64,000 nt of DNA from Cryptomeria japonica (Eukaryota > Streptophyta > Pinopsida > Cupressales > Cupressaceae). Within the stretch, counting starts at the first letter, position 1. The number at the start of each line of letters is the position of its first letter. Shown piece after piece: positions 12,402-24,630 of this stretch. The position numbers and the translations under genes were made by a program. The stretch is taken from assembly GCF_030272615.1 (NCBI RefSeq), contig NC_081406.1, positions 473,678,900-473,742,899 on the forward strand, written 5' to 3'. A model generated the notes under the pieces. It had not been told where the DNA came from and searched no databases. It worked only from the letters and a program-made list of their open reading frames with translations.

Positions 12402-12975
12402 CATAGAAACGGGACTCAGACTCGGTGCGGACTTGGCAAGGGTGACTCAACTTGGGACTTGGGACTCGACAAAAAAACTTGGTGCAAACTCAACAAAGTG
12501 AAAAACCCAAGAAATTTAGAGATTTTTAAGGATTTAAAACTTGTTTCATTCACCCTTTATTAAATAAACCTTAAAGACACAATAACATCATCAAATAGAA
12601 GCTAATTTGATCACATACACAAGTATACATCAATCACACTAGTATAAATGCAAACTGTTGCTGAATGAAATAGCAAACTTAGCTGAATGAAATAGCAAAC
12701 TTAGATATATAAATATTGTCAAATGTATACAAAACTAATGGAATATGAAATCCATGACGTCAGATGTTCCACACAAATATCAAAATAACAAGTCTATGGC
12801 TCAGAGGAGCCTACATCCCTCCTACAAAGGTGCCTAAGGTAGGTCCTCCTGGATGATTCAACAACCATAGTCTTTGCCTGTGACTCCATTCCACTCTCAT
12901 CAACATCAGCTGTGTCTGTGTCTGCTTGTTCTCTAACCTCCTTCTCTGCCATGGCTACAACTATTAGAATAATAT
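12402..12975 (-). pseudogene. hAT transposase C-terminal tail and 3' end (remnant)
   Basis: Read on the minus strand, a short frame encodes an acidic tail (EKEVREQADTDTADVDESG), then RRTYLRHLCRRDVGSSEP and a stop. It ends at a terminus CATAGAAACGGGACTCAG. The same tail (TYLR...GSTDIGSSEP) and a related terminus (CATAGTTACAAG) occur in the hAT derivative at 44117-45178, so both belong to one hAT family. The rest of the transposase is missing, and a LINE fragment begins about 55 bp to the right. Assignment is by comparison within the window. Confidence 0.65.
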
Positions 12976-13031
12976 CTTTATTATTTATTATTAATGGTCA
13001 ATTATGTAACATAATGTACATATTAGTTCAA

Positions 13032-15432
13032 AATTGGTGAAAGGCTATTTCAAATTCGAGTCAATGTGGTGGAGAGATGGATCACTAACCGGCAAACTAG
13101 AGGGGTGGTGGAAGGATAGTAACATTTTTAAGGGAACTTTGAGTTTCAGGTTTATGTGCAGATTGAATTTTATTAAGAACAAGCTAAAGATTTGGAATAA
13201 GGAATGTTTTAAGAATATATTTGGAGAGAAAGCTTGAGTGGAAGATGAATTAAGCAGTTTGAATGAGAAAGTCATTAAGTTCGGTATGGTTTCTGAGGAC
13301 TTCAGTAAGGAAAAAGAATTAAAAGGATCCTTGTTAGAATTATTGGCCAAAGAGGAGCTTTATTGGAAGGATAAGGGCTGAGAAAATTGGCTTAAACAAG
13401 GGGATTCAAACTTGCGCTTCTTTCATGCCTCGGTTAAAGCAAGAAGAGCAAACAATAGGATCGACAAGGTTAAAGATAATAGGGGTGAGTAGTGTTTGGA
13501 TATAGAGCAGATAGGGGGTGAGGCGGTACGCTATTTCAAATCAATATTGTGTGGAGTGGAGCCTATAGATACTCTTAAAAGAGGAGAAATGTTGGGGATG
13601 GTGCCCAAACTGGTTTCGGAGCATGATAATTGTACGCTTTGTTTGAAGTTCACTAGGGAGGAAGTGAGAGAAGCGGCCTTCCAATTGCACCTAGATAAAG
13701 CGTTGGGACTTGATGGCATACCAACGCGTTTTTACCAACAATGCTAGAGCTTTATGGGTGAAGATATTTTGAGACTGGTAGAAGACAAAAGGCATTGTAG
13801 GAAGTTTGTCAAAGATTCAAACAACACAGTGATTGTACTTATCCCCCAAAAGGAGGTGTGCAAGTACATGGTAGACTATAGGCCTATCTCGCTTTGTAAC
13901 TCAATTTTCAAAATCTTTCTAAGTTTTGGTGAACATGCTTAAAAAGGTGTTACCGAATATTATTGCTGAGGAGCAGAATGGCTTTACTCCAAGTAGGGAT
14001 ATTGCTGACAATATCATACTTGCATCAGAGGTGATTTATTCAGTCAAAAGTGGTCGACAAAAAGGCATGGTGATTAAATTGGATGTGAGTAAAGCATATG
14101 ATAAGGTTTCATGGAATTTTCTTTGATGTTCTCTGTAATTTTGGTTTTTTTGGGAAATGGATTAACATTATCCAAGCTTTCATCATTTCCCCAAGATTTT
14201 CCATAATGATGAATGGTTCATAATTTGGTTTTTTTGAATCAAGTAACAAGCTTCACCAAGGAGACCCCCTATCCCCATTTTTCTTTGTGATCATGGTAGA
14301 AGTGCTTAGTTGGCTAATTAAGGCCAAGAGGATGTCAGGGATTTGGAAAGGTATAGTGGTCCATGAGGAGTTGGAGCCTATTACTCCTAGCTTGCTGATA
14401 ACACTATTCTTTTTGGGGAGGTCTCTATTCTTGAGGCAAAAGCAATTAGTAAGACGTTGGAAACGTATTCACTGGTGTCTGGATAGGTAATGAATAAGGA
14501 TAAGTCTGAGATCTTCTTTTTAATACCAATAATAGTTTGCAGAGAAGAATAGTGAGGGTGCTTGGATTCCAGATTGCACATCTTCCCACCAAATATCTGG
14601 GTGCACCTGTATTTGAAGGAAGTTGTAGGAATTGTTATTAGGAAGACCTTGTTAGTAAGTGCCAGGCAAAAGCAGCCTCATGGAAGAACAAATGGCCATC
14701 CCAAGCAGGGAGAATTGTAATGATTAAAGTTGTGTTATCTCCCATCCCTATCTTTGTCATGTCATGTTTTAAACTAAATACCTTTGTGGCCAATAAATCG
14801 AAAGCCTTCTCAAGAAGTTCTTATGGTTTGGAGCCAAAGAAGAGAAGAAAATCCCATTAATAAAATGGGATGTGGCATGCTTAGATAAAACAACAGGTGG
14901 GGCCGGTTTGAGGAAGATGGAACTTCAGAATCTCGCGCTTGGGGCTAAACTTTCATGGAAAATGTTCAAAAGGCCTGAGAGGATATGGTGTAAAGTCATG
15001 CGTTATAAATACCTTGATGAGGATGATCCGTCAATAATTTTGACCATTGCCAACTCAATAGGGGGTTCTCCTATCTGGAAGTTCATGTGGGAAAGCAGGG
15101 GTATTATCATTGAGCATCTTACATGGAAGATAGGTAACAACAAGAAGGTGAAATTCTGGCGTGATTCATGGAATGGTGGAGTGGCATTGGCGGATTTCCT
15201 AGATAATAAGGAATTGGTGTCTGCAAACAAGAGCATATTCAGGGTGTATGTCATAGACTATATGCAGGAATTGATGAGAGATGGGTTGGTAATTGATTGG
15301 GTGCCAGTGGATAGTCTCATATTGAATTTTAGGGTCAGCGGAAGATTAGGGAAGAGTTGAGTTGCTGAAGGATCTCCTTCGTGGAGGAAGACGATGAGAT
15401 TGTGTGGTGTGTGGCTACATCTGGCGAATATA
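13032..15432 (+). pseudogene. LINE copy 2: reverse-transcriptase region only
   Basis: The reading starts in the endonuclease-RT linker (FKFESMWWRDGSL). It proceeds through LHLDKALGLDGIPTRFY, VDYRPISLCNSIFKI, AEEQNGFTPSRDIADNI, VIKLDVSKAYDKVSW, HQGDPLSPFFF and ADNTILFGE (the FADD box with Asp to Asn), then WKNKWPSQAGRIVMIK and FWRDSW. It stops near CVATSGEYSVFF before the zinc finger. At least three frame changes and several stops are present. Both ends are truncated: the left near a hAT tail, the right at an LTR-like sequence. It lies in intron 1 of the OTU gene in the same orientation. Confidence 0.9.
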
Positions 15433-16130
15433 GTGTCTTTTTTAAGCCTTTAATATCCTAATTTAAATAAATATTTTTATTTTTTTAAATTCCCGTTTTT
15501 TTAAATTAAATAAATGTTTTATCTATTTAATTTATGTGGCCCTTCCTCTATTATTTAAATAAATTTTTAATTTATTTAATTAATTCATTTAACCTTTTCC
15601 TCTTTTCATTTATCCAAATGACATGTGGCCCCTTTTTCCATTTTAACCACCTCCTTTATTTTATTATTTCCTTTACCTACCTTTCAATCTTAACCGACCA
15701 CCTTTTATCACCTCTTAATCCTATCCCTCCATTTTTAGTATGCTCTCTATAAAAGAGGCTTCCTCCTCTCTCTTTCATATATCGAATCTTGGAGTAACTT
15801 ACACTCTGTTGAAATCATAGCTTACATCAAGTCTACATCATTACAACCACATCCATTCTTCATTGAGGTCTTGTGCAAACTTAAAAATCTGAGAGCAACC
15901 CATCAAATACAAGATCAATGGAGATAGGAGAACAATGAATATCAAACCCATTGAATGTGTGAAGGTATCATTTGTTTTATTTTATGATTTTGCATGTTTG
16001 ATGGTTCTTCATTGATATTTTGTTGAATTTCCTTGTAGATCTAGGGTTTTGTGGTTGGAACTAGGGTTTTCAGTATAGGGTTTAAATTAAGCATAGATGC
16101 TACTTAATACCAGCAACACATCAGCTTTTA
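15433..16130 (+). mobile_element. LTR-like fragment (right part)
   Basis: The sequence has an AT-rich stretch, then TCTATAAAAGAGGC near 15747 as a strong TATA box, then a pyrimidine-rich leader and a purine-rich segment near 15890-15960. Its left part (AAGCCTTTAATATCC) resembles 22057 in the LTR-like unit at 22036. This suggests the same family, with its start lost at the junction with LINE copy 2. The right limit is uncertain. Confidence 0.45.
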
Positions 16131-16620
16131 AACAAAATATTATTTATGTCAATAGTCTACAGTGGGACCCACTTTTCTACATTCTCATCCTCTACTTGTC
16201 TTGCACCTAAGGCCCAAGGAATATCTAAGTGATCAAACCCTGTAGAGGAAGAGTGCCTGTGCTGCATATGACTTATTTTGCTGATTTCTTGGTTATCTAA
16301 CTACCTGCTAAATGGTGTTCAAACTTTAGTATTATTAGTGGTTCTTTTCTCTTGCTCTTCCAGGCTACTAATCTGTACATAATCCTGCCATATATCACTG
16401 GCGATGTGCTTGCTCTTGTATCTTTGAACTGTCAGCTGTTTCTCCCTTGTATCATGCTGCCCCACTCACCTATACTGGGATTTTGTAAAATAATCTTTTC
16501 GTTATATTATTTAATTTGTCTTTTATAAAAAAAAGTTGTTCACGTACGGTTATTGCCAGGGTTTTTTAGTGCACTACTTGTTAACTATGCATGTAATCTA
16601 TCATTTTCCATCACTTGCAG

Positions 16621-16727
16621 ATTAAAAGGCAAAGCAAGCCTGGGGATACAAGTAAATTTAGTGCCCAGCTGGCAGCATTAGACCTAAGAATTGTCCACAT
16701 AACAGCAGATGGAAACTGTTTCTTCAG
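16621..16727 (+). CDS. OTU-domain deubiquitinase, exon 2 (catalytic Asp and Cys)
   Basis: This exon follows TTGCAG and ends CTTCAG before a GT donor at 16728 (107 nt, phase 0 to phase 2). It encodes IKRQSKPGDTSKFSAQL... and the hallmark ITADGNCFF, in which Asp52 and Cys55 of the predicted protein are the OTU catalytic Asp and nucleophilic Cys. OTU enzymes are cysteine proteases that cleave ubiquitin from proteins or chains. The motif matches plant OTU7-like and animal OTUD3-type members, where DGNC is followed by FFRA and DQLEG, as seen across exons 2-3. Confidence 0.93.
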
Positions 16728-16861
16728 GTCTGTTGGATGTTACCTCTGTTTGCATTTTGAATGACAAATAATTTTGATTCATTATTTATAATAGGTATTT
16801 TGATTTGATTTTGGAGTAATGAAGAAATATATACAGAGCTTATATTTCCTCATTTTTCCAG

Positions 16862-16937
16862 AGCTGTGGCAGATCAACTGGAAGGTAATGAAGAAGAGCA
16901 TGCAAAGTATCGTCATATGGTGGTAGAATATATCATG
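16862..16937 (+). CDS. OTU-domain deubiquitinase, exon 3
   Basis: This 76-nt exon, after TTTTCCAG and before GTATGT, completes the Arg split with exon 2 and encodes AVADQLEGNEEEHAKYRHMV plus VEYIM. This is the helix region after the catalytic Cys in OTUD3-type proteins. Intron 2 is only 134 bp, while intron 3 (16938-24630) is 7,693 bp and filled with repeats. Reading frame and phase are intact, with no stops, so selection on this part has probably lasted. Confidence 0.93.
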
Positions 16938-17292
16938 GTATGTATTGTAATTACTGTTTTCTATAGAGATGTTTTTTAAGCTCTTGGATAGAAGCAGCAT
17001 AATGATATTGAAATGTGGCCAGCATCCTGTAACAACCATTTATTTTTGTAGAGGAGGTTTTAATGTTCTTCTATTACGTATCATATGAGGCTGATCTGTA
17101 TCTGTTATTTGCTAGCTAGGATGTAGACTGTGTTTTGTAAAGCTCTGCTATGTCAGTGATGACCAATTCTTTGCACATCATTACAAGTATATTTGCTTTC
17201 TTTCCACCACTTGACAATGTTGTGAATGAGCTTGCAGTCTTTGGATGCTGTATAACAAGTAATTAATAAACAAGTATGCTTAACACTTAACT

Positions 17293-17417
17293 GGATTCTA
17301 AATAGTATTGGTACTGGGCTTACAGAAATAATGATTTTGTGTTGGGTGTTTTAGAGGATTCTAAATAGTATTGGTACTGGGTTTACAGAAATAATGATTT
17401 GTGTTGGGTGTTTTAGA
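17293..17417. repeat. 63-bp tandem duplication in intron 3
   Basis: Two adjacent near-identical copies begin GGATTCTAAATAGTATTGG at 17293 and 17356. They differ by a C/T change (GGGCTTAC versus GGGTTTAC) and one T in a short T run. This is a recent local duplication with no coding content. Confidence 0.95.
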
Positions 17418-18536
17418 GGGGCTTGTCTAGACATTACATTTCAAAGTGTTTTCCTATGCATCTCAATTTAGTGAGTACTCTGAATGTAATTTTTAAAGTT
17501 TGCATATGAAATAGTTAATGTTTTGTCAATTAATGTCTTTCTTTCTCTGACCATGCTGGGGCTTTATGTTGTCTGACCTGGTACATGTTGCTCTTATCGG
17601 TTTAAATGAAAATGGCTATATTACATCATTGATAAGAGAGCATACTGATGGATGGTCAGAGTTGACCATCCAGGATAGTTTGCAGTGGTGTTTCTGAGCT
17701 TGTCAAATGAAAAAACTGTTGAGCATATGTGTTTGTTACCTCTAAATATGGAGCCATATAATGATAAATTTAGGGTAACCTCAGAGAATCCCCATATGTT
17801 CATCCTGAGTTTGTGTCATCTTTTCCCATGTTCTCCTTTGATTTTCTGTTTTCCTGTGCTTTCATGAGTCCTCATTTACTTAGTTACATTTGCTATCTAA
17901 AAAAAAATCTCCACTATTCTTGCTTAAAATGTCATTTCTCATTAAGTACCGAAACTCTCAAAGGAAGCAGAAGTTTGTGGCTCTTATGCACAATAATGGT
18001 GTACCTGAGGTTCTGCATGTTGCATCCTTAAATGAGTTAAGCTTTTTTGAAGGCAATATTCAGCGGACATAGTGGAAGATCTTGATCCTCTTGTACATGT
18101 AGGATATGTATTATACTATTAGGTTAAACCACCTCGTCATGACTAAAAACTGGCAAAGGCATGGATGTGCTTTTTCTGGCAAACCTTCTCGGCTTTTGTT
18201 TACATCCACAATGTCCATGAAGGTTGCTGGTTCTACTTATAAGAGGCAATGATTTTTAGAAAAAAAATGGCATGCAAATTGGAGGTTAAAAATCTATTTT
18301 TTTAAGCATTCAAAACTTGTGGCAATTTTTTGCTAAAAACACCTGCACGATTTTATTGAAAATTAGTTGTGATTTTCATTTTTAAAATTTTGCAATTTTC
18401 ACACAAAAAATTGTGGCACAAATTTGTAGAATTCTATTGCCACAAGTACTATACAATACCATTCCATACGATGCCCTTTTTGCTCTTCACTGTGCTTCGT
18501 AAGTGATTCTATGATTGATCATTGCCAGCAGCAGTC
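17418..18536. other. Intron 3 sequence without a recognised feature
   Basis: No protein domain, repeat boundary or RNA gene was recognised. Short frames exist on both strands but show no family resemblance and no support on codon level. Confidence 0.5.
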
Positions 18537-18544
18537 CCTTGGAC

Positions 18545-19190
18545 CAAAGATGTAAATATCTTAATCGACAATAAATCTTTTGGCCAAAAATTTAAAAAAA
18601 ATCGGGAATCGGCAAAATTATCAAACATTTGAAAATATATAATTTCTTAAAATATAAATATATTAAAAAATTAAATTAAACTCACCATCATTTTTTATTT
18701 TGATTCTTAAATAATAAATATATTAAAATGATGGATGTGCAAAATTTATTAAAGGTTCGTTAAATTAAATTAAATGGTAATATCTATTTGGAGAATTTAG
18801 AGGTATTACCATTAGAATGTGTAATGATGGATGTGTAATATCTATTAAAGGTTCGATAAATGAAATTAAAAAACTCATTTGTGACCATAGCACCCGATAC
18901 CTCCAAATTCTCCAAATGGTGGCAAATCCCGTCTTGCTGAGTCTGCAAACCCCGTCGGCTGTCACGTGAAGACTTGTGCGCTCAGTAAAAACGAAATTGT
19001 GGATTCGCCCCCACTTTCTAGGGTTAAAAACACAGTGGCTTCTACAAACACGATTTTTTCCAATTTGATCATGATTTTATCGCGATTTAATCTAGTCAAA
19101 AGTTCCCGATTTTTTTACAAAATCGCTGGTGATTTATTGGACGATTAAATCATTTGCCAAATTAATTTTTGAACGATTTTTTCATCTATG
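18545..19190. mobile_element. Non-autonomous hAT element (646 bp) with 8-bp target duplication
   Basis: The element begins CAAAGATG and ends CATCTATG, which are inverted repeats with one mismatch. It is flanked by perfect 8-bp direct repeats CCTTGGAC at 18537-18544 and 19191-19198, the size typical of hAT insertions. Both subterminal regions are rich in ATCG/CGAT motifs, as are the ends of the large hAT at 46162-56950, whose TIR CAAAGAAGCA is closely related. No transposase is encoded, so it would depend on a related full-length hAT. Confidence 0.88.
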
Positions 19191-19539
19191 CCTTGGACGA
19201 TTCACTTTCTTAGATCCCGAAGCTTGACTCGGGCTCTGATGCCATATTACAAAAATTATCTATAGAACGATTGTCAAGATTTTCGATATTAAACTAGGGA
19301 ATGAAAATCTTTTTAAATAAAGATTACAAACACTTCATCCCAATAGGATAAGAGCGACAACAAAGAGGATATGACTTGCAACTAATAAAGCAAAAAGAAT
19401 AAAGAATATTCCTAAAGTTTATCCTAAATGCTAATTAGCCATTATAAATAAAACATAACTTCAATACTTTTTTTTGGTGTTTAAGTGCTGCCACATAAAC
19501 CGTTTCAAGATGTAATGAAGATTTAGGTTGTCCTCCAAA

Positions 19540-20700
19540 GTGTTAATGTGGCCTTACAAGTTGGGACAATTGAGGTAATTAGAAATATGCACATCATTAG
19601 GATTGCCCATCTCATTTTGCATAGGCCCACCATCCTTGGGGTTTCTAGTTGTGTTTGTAGGAATGGGAATAGGGGAGTTGGTATTCTTAGTAGGGTGAAC
19701 GAGAGAGCTAGGAAGGAAGCTTTTAGAGGGAAATCCCCAATAGTTTTCTTTCCCTTGTTAACTGGTTGTGTTTTTCATAGATATGATTGGATCCTATGGT
19801 TTTAGTTCCTCAAGCTAATGAACCTTGGGAGGAGCTAAGATAGTAACCCTATGGGGCTTGGGATTATGAATGATAATGACTACAAATTTAGGTCTTAGGG
19901 AAGAGGAAGATGTGTTAACACCATCACAAGGTTTAGTAGAGTTTGAGGAGATAGATATGGGATTATCAATTTTATGCTTTGGTGGGATCTTGAAAGGGTT
20001 TACAACCCTAAGGAACAATGTAGGGGTGTGGTTTTTAACAAATTCAAATCTTTAAATACAGTAAATTAGGCCTTGATGTAGAGGTAAATCCAATTTTATC
20101 AAAATCACATTTTGGATAGATTGTTCTAAAGTGCTTAACAAGAGAAAAGGAAATCTCATTTTTTTTCTTATGAGAAAGGTGATTGAGCATGGGAAAGTGG
20201 TAAGAGTATATTGTTTGTATCTACCCTCAAAGATGAAATTCCTGATGGTGATATTGGCCACTTCAGTCCATGGGTTGGGTTGGTTATCTTTCTTGAACCC
20301 ATTTTGAAACCTCAACACCTTTTCCCCCTTAAGAAAAGCCTTCAAATGCTAGTGATCTCTACATTATCATTTTTGGCAACTTGAGTCCTTCCATGTCTAG
20401 TCATGTAGCAAGAGCAATGAGTTCCTTTGAAATGTTGAACGAAGTTCATTTGGCATACATGTTATGTTTTTCTATGATATTGCAAACTTGTTCAAGAGCA
20501 CAGGGTCATAGCCATTGATGGCCTCCAAGAAAGGAGTGAGACCTCCCTTCCTCAGATTATTCCAAAGAGTGGCGTTGTTCCTAACCTTTTCGTGAGGCTT
20601 ATCTTCTCCCACAATGTTGGTTCCTCTCAAAACCTTGTTAAGCTTGTTATATTGCAAACAAAAGACGAGGTTGATTCAAAGCAATTTCTTGTTATCAACG
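19540..20700 (-). pseudogene. Unidentified repeat-borne ORF remnant
   Basis: On the minus strand, broken frames read through NKVLRGTNIVGEDKPHEKVR and WNNLRKGGLTPFLEAINGYD (20657-20472), a shifted stretch with SKELIALAT and LDMEGLKLPKMIM (about 20470-20350), then RFQNGFKKDNQPNPWTEVAN (20345-20052), and more sequence to about 19815. The pieces resemble one decayed protein rather than chance frames, since the first and third share a frame. I cannot name the family. It lies just after the LINE RNase H remnant on the same strand and may belong to a different element. Confidence 0.4.
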
Positions 20701-20739
20701 TGAAAGAAACTATCAAGAATAATAGTAATCTCCCCCTTC

Positions 20740-21900
20740 ATGAGGATGGCTAATCTAGAATGATTACTTAAGTACTTGTCTTTGAATTACCTCTTGATAA
20801 GCCATTTTTTGACAACAAAATCTGGCAATTGGATAGTAAGGAAATTATTGGATTCATTAGAGATGCTCACTTTAGTGTTAGGAGGAAGGCTCCCCTCCTC
20901 ATACCAATGAGACTGGTCACTAATAAGGCCACTCATATTAGCAAGTAAATCAGCTACTTGGTTAGCTTCTATATAAACATGGGGGATTTTAAAGTTTGGG
21001 AAAGACTTTAGGAGTTACTTAGCATCACCAATAATATTCTTACAAAATTAGTGGCTAACAACCTTTGATTTAAACATATCAATAATGATTTTCAAGTCGC
21101 TTCAATCTCAATGTTGGTTATGTTGAGATTCTTTGCCAAAGCTATACCCATGAGGGCAACAAAAGCTTCAGCCATATTGGTTGATTGAATGTGCAAGGGT
21201 TTTGTGAAAGCAACAACCAGCTCACCCTTGCAATTCTTGAGCAGCCCCCTCTTCTTGCTTGACTCGAGTTACCTTTATAGGAGCCATCAAAGTTTAGTTT
21301 TATCCTGCTTGTATCTTTAAACTTTCAAACATAGCCTTTCTCCTCTCCTACTTATCATTGTCAACATTGTTAAGTGGATTTAAGGTTCCCATTTTTTCCA
21401 ACTTTTCTCTCAGTAAACAAAGGAAGAGCTTTAGGATTTTTGATTTGGGAGAACTCAAAATTTTCTTGGATGGCTTGGTACACTTTCAACAAAACCATGT
21501 TCCAAGATCAACTTTTGTCGCATAATATCTTGTTGTTTCTTTCCTCCCTAAGACCCTAACGCTATTGAGGGATAGCTTGCTTCCAAACGTCTTTGATAGT
21601 AAGATGTCTAGAAGGGGTGTTTGGGATATTGGCCAAAGAAAAAATATCTTGGGGCCAAACCAAATAAGTTTCAAAGCGTTTGAGGAAATATTGTTTGAGG
21701 CTCCAAGCAAATGGGCATTGAATGAACACTTGATTAATAAATTTTTCATCCTTTTTACATAAGATGCACTTATTAGCAAGTTATATGGATTTTACCTTGG
21801 CAAGTGGCCCACTAGAAGTGATCTTAGGAACAAAGTTATGGTTCTAGATAGAAGACTAGCTAAACTCTAGGGCCGGCAGCTCCATGATCAATTTAAAACC
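20740..21900 (-). pseudogene. LINE C-terminal remnant: zf-RVT and RNase H
   Basis: Minus-strand reading gives KCILCKKDEKFINQVFIQCP (about 21775-21715), the zinc-binding block of plant LINE ORF2. It then gives KLNFDGSYKGN (about 21310-21260), the first acidic motif of plant RNase H, NMAEAFVALMGIALAKNLNI and IEIEATK, and finally PHVYIEANQVADLLANMSGL (about 20985-20925). Stops and frame changes break it throughout. The RT and endonuclease parts are absent. It lies in intron 3, antisense to the gene. Confidence 0.8.
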
Positions 21901-22035
21901 AGATTTTGCTGAATAAATTCCAGTGGTTGCTGAACATATGATTTCATCCTCCTTAGAAACATAATAAAGAGGAAAGAATTTACTTTACTAATTAGGTCTT
22001 CCAAAGCAATTGTAGGCAACCTAAATCTGTCCATA

Positions 22036-22975
22036 TGTGACCACACCTAATTTTAGCCTATCTTAAGCCTTTGATTAAATAATTGTTTAATTAATTTATC
22101 CATCCTTTATCCCACCCTATGCTAGCCATTAATTAAATAAATATTATTATTTTTAATTAACTTATCCTTCATCTTTTATCTCACCTTATCCTAGCCATTA
22201 ATTTAATAAATATTTATTATTTATTTAATTAATTTAACCTTCACCTTTGTCCCTCAATCCTTGTCCTTTTAATTTTAGCCATTGAATTTATTCACATGGA
22301 TCGCAATCTAAACTTGCTATCATGTGATAGGTGTCTCTCTCACATGACTAATTAATACCTTGTTTAGATTCAATGAACCTAGACACTCGCCACAAGGTCA
22401 AACTAATTTTTCATCTCAGCCCTCCATTGCATGCTACATCTCTATATCCTAGCCATTCATTTAAGGATCTTGCTCTAATCTAATCCTAAACCTAGCCCTT
22501 ATCCCTCATGTGACACTTGTCACATGATAATAACTTTGATTCAAACCCTAATACTCCTTCAATCCTAGCCATCCATTAACCATTGCATCTAGGCCCTTGA
22601 TTTTCCTCTTGAAAATTCTATAAATTAGATGCCTCTCACACCCTATTTGTATATCTTCTTTCATCTTAGCCTTATGATGTTGAAATTTCTATCTAATCTT
22701 CCATTGTCACATCTTCATCATATCCTTATTCTATCTATTTGAGCTCTCATTGTATCAATCCTATCATCATGCTATTGTTCTAATAAGCATCCACGTTTCT
22801 ACATCAAAATAGCAAATCAATTGGAGCTAAGGTGCACTCTACTTCAGCCCAACTTGAGGAGAGAGAAGGGTTTTAGGTGAAGGTATTGTGTGTGTATTGC
22901 ATTTATCGTCTATGCTATCTAACTTAATCTTTTCTTGTCTTCAGTAATAGTATTTGATATGCTAGTAATGTATCT
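22036..22975 (+). mobile_element. LTR-like unit starting TGTGACCACACC
   Basis: The unit begins TGTGACCACACCTAATTTTAGCC, then shows several diverged direct repeats of TTATCC...CTAGCCATTAATT (about 22100-22210). It has a TATA-like TTCTATAAATTAG near 22616 and a pyrimidine-rich leader after it. The organisation fits an LTR (U3, TATA, R-U5) related to the fragment at 15433-16130. The right end is not certain, and no partner LTR, primer site or coding domain was found nearby. Confidence 0.45.
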
Positions 22976-23445
22976 AGATATCTTCCAACTGTTGTCCTTT
23001 GTAGTGTAAATTAAAAAATCAGCAATGTAATGGCCATATCAGTCACATACTCTTTGATTTTGGCATATGGATAGCAGAAATCAAGGGGCACACTGGATAA
23101 CTAAGGGTCTTCCCAAAACCTCACATTTTTACCAGTTATCACTTTCCATTTGATGCCTTTTTCCAGCAACTGAATGGATTTGATTATGTTATTTCATATG
23201 GCTGAACTGACCAGCAGGTTATTCCTGGCAACGCGAGACAACCTATTTTGATTACTCAAATATCTAGCTTGTATTGTAGAACACCAATCACTATTACGAG
23301 TCACGAGTTTCTGTCCACTTTAGCAATGAGAGCCTTAATTATGTCTGTGGTATTATGTAACCCTATCCACATGTTATTTTCAATTGCACTATAAGCAGGC
23401 AATTAGTTACATGGTTTATGTATGGATATTATTTTCATTTAGAGA

Positions 23446-23690
23446 TTAGTGAGTGTTGGTTGTGATTGTCAAAGTGCGATCTATTTATCCAAGAATCCTA
23501 CATTCCATGCTATGATTAAGCACATAGATATTTAGTATCATGTTCATGACATGTTGGAGGCTAAAGTAGTGTTGTTGGAGAAAGTTGACCCTTTGGACAA
23601 TATTGCATACTCTCCTACTGACTCTGCTGGTACAAAAAACATTGTTTGGTGTAGGAAGGCTATGGGCGAATTGGTTCATGTTTGATCATG
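23446..23690 (+). pseudogene. Copia pol C-terminal (RNase H) fragment
   Basis: The frame reads CDCQSAIYLSKNPTFHAMIK, then HIDI-stop-YHVHDMLEAKVVLLEKVDPLDNIA. This matches the C-terminal part of Copia RNase H, which normally reads SAI.L..NP.FH.R.KHI...YH and D.ADxLTK. The motif Arg in FHAR is lost and stops interrupt it. An LTR-like sequence starting TGTTGGGATAGG follows at 23731, in the expected order for the 3' end of a Copia element. Confidence 0.75.
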
Positions 23691-23730
23691 GTTGTAATCC
23701 CTTATGCAATTTATACAAGAAGTGTGAGAT

Positions 23731-24330
23731 TGTTGGGATAGGTGTTGACACCTTACATAACTAACATCTATTGTTGGAGGTTAGTTGTGGTCATCATGGA
23801 ATGGGTGCCATGCTATGGATAAAACAATTTTTTACCACTTTTTGAACATAGTATGACATGGATATTGCACATCATTTTGGGGTTGCAACATGACAAACAC
23901 CACTCCTAGATGAAATTAGAAGACTCACCATTTGGGCACCATTCTCTAGGTAGACCAATTTGAGCCTTGAGAGGTGAACCGTGAAACTCACTAGGGGTAG
24001 GTGAAGGATCACAAAGATACATGATCTATCCTTGGGTGATGTGGGTCCATGGGTTTTGGTTAACAGTTTTGGAAACCATTGGTCGTTTCTTGTATCAATC
24101 GACTTTATAAATAAAGTCTCGGAGTAGTGGTTGCATATAGTTTTGCTTTTGAACTAAGGAGGTGTTGGCAAATGCTGCCGGAATTTTGCTATAGTTGTAG
24201 CATAGACTGGAGGACACTTAATTCAGCTTTCTCATTTTATCGTGATCGTCTTTTATTGGTAATATAGTGAGTATTATTGATTTGGTGTTGGGTTTTTCCC
24301 TACAAGAGTTTTCTCAAGGTAAATTTGGTG
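23731..24330 (+). mobile_element. LTR-like sequence after the Copia fragment
   Basis: It starts TGTTGGGATAGGTGTTGACACC directly after a purine-rich stretch (AAGTGTGAGAT) that could be a polypurine tract. It contains AACAGTTTTGG and CTTTATAAATAAAGTC near 24102 as a TATA-like region. Position and start fit the 3' LTR of the Copia remnant at 23446-23690. The right end and the 5' LTR are not identified. Confidence 0.5.
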
Positions 24331-24630
24331 AAATGTGAACTTTGTGTGATTGTTCATATTTCCATTATTACTGATTTATAAACATATTTCAGGTTTTTAG
24401 TGATCATAAGTTTGATAGAATCTAATATAAAACAAGAAATTAACTCCTAAACTGGATTATGCATCCACTTTTTCTCAAAATGGAGGAGGAAGTGTGGGTG
24501 TGCCCCCATTCTGCAAGGTTCTCATCAGCCTAAAATATTGCCTTTCCCCTAATTCTTATTTTTATATATTTAAGCTCATTGAATAATCATATAAGGAGAA
24601 CAATAGCTAGATGATTGGGGTTTTATGCAG

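Noticed and set aside
23485-23679. 64-residue minus-strand frame
   Set aside because: Antisense to the recognisable Copia RNase H fragment.
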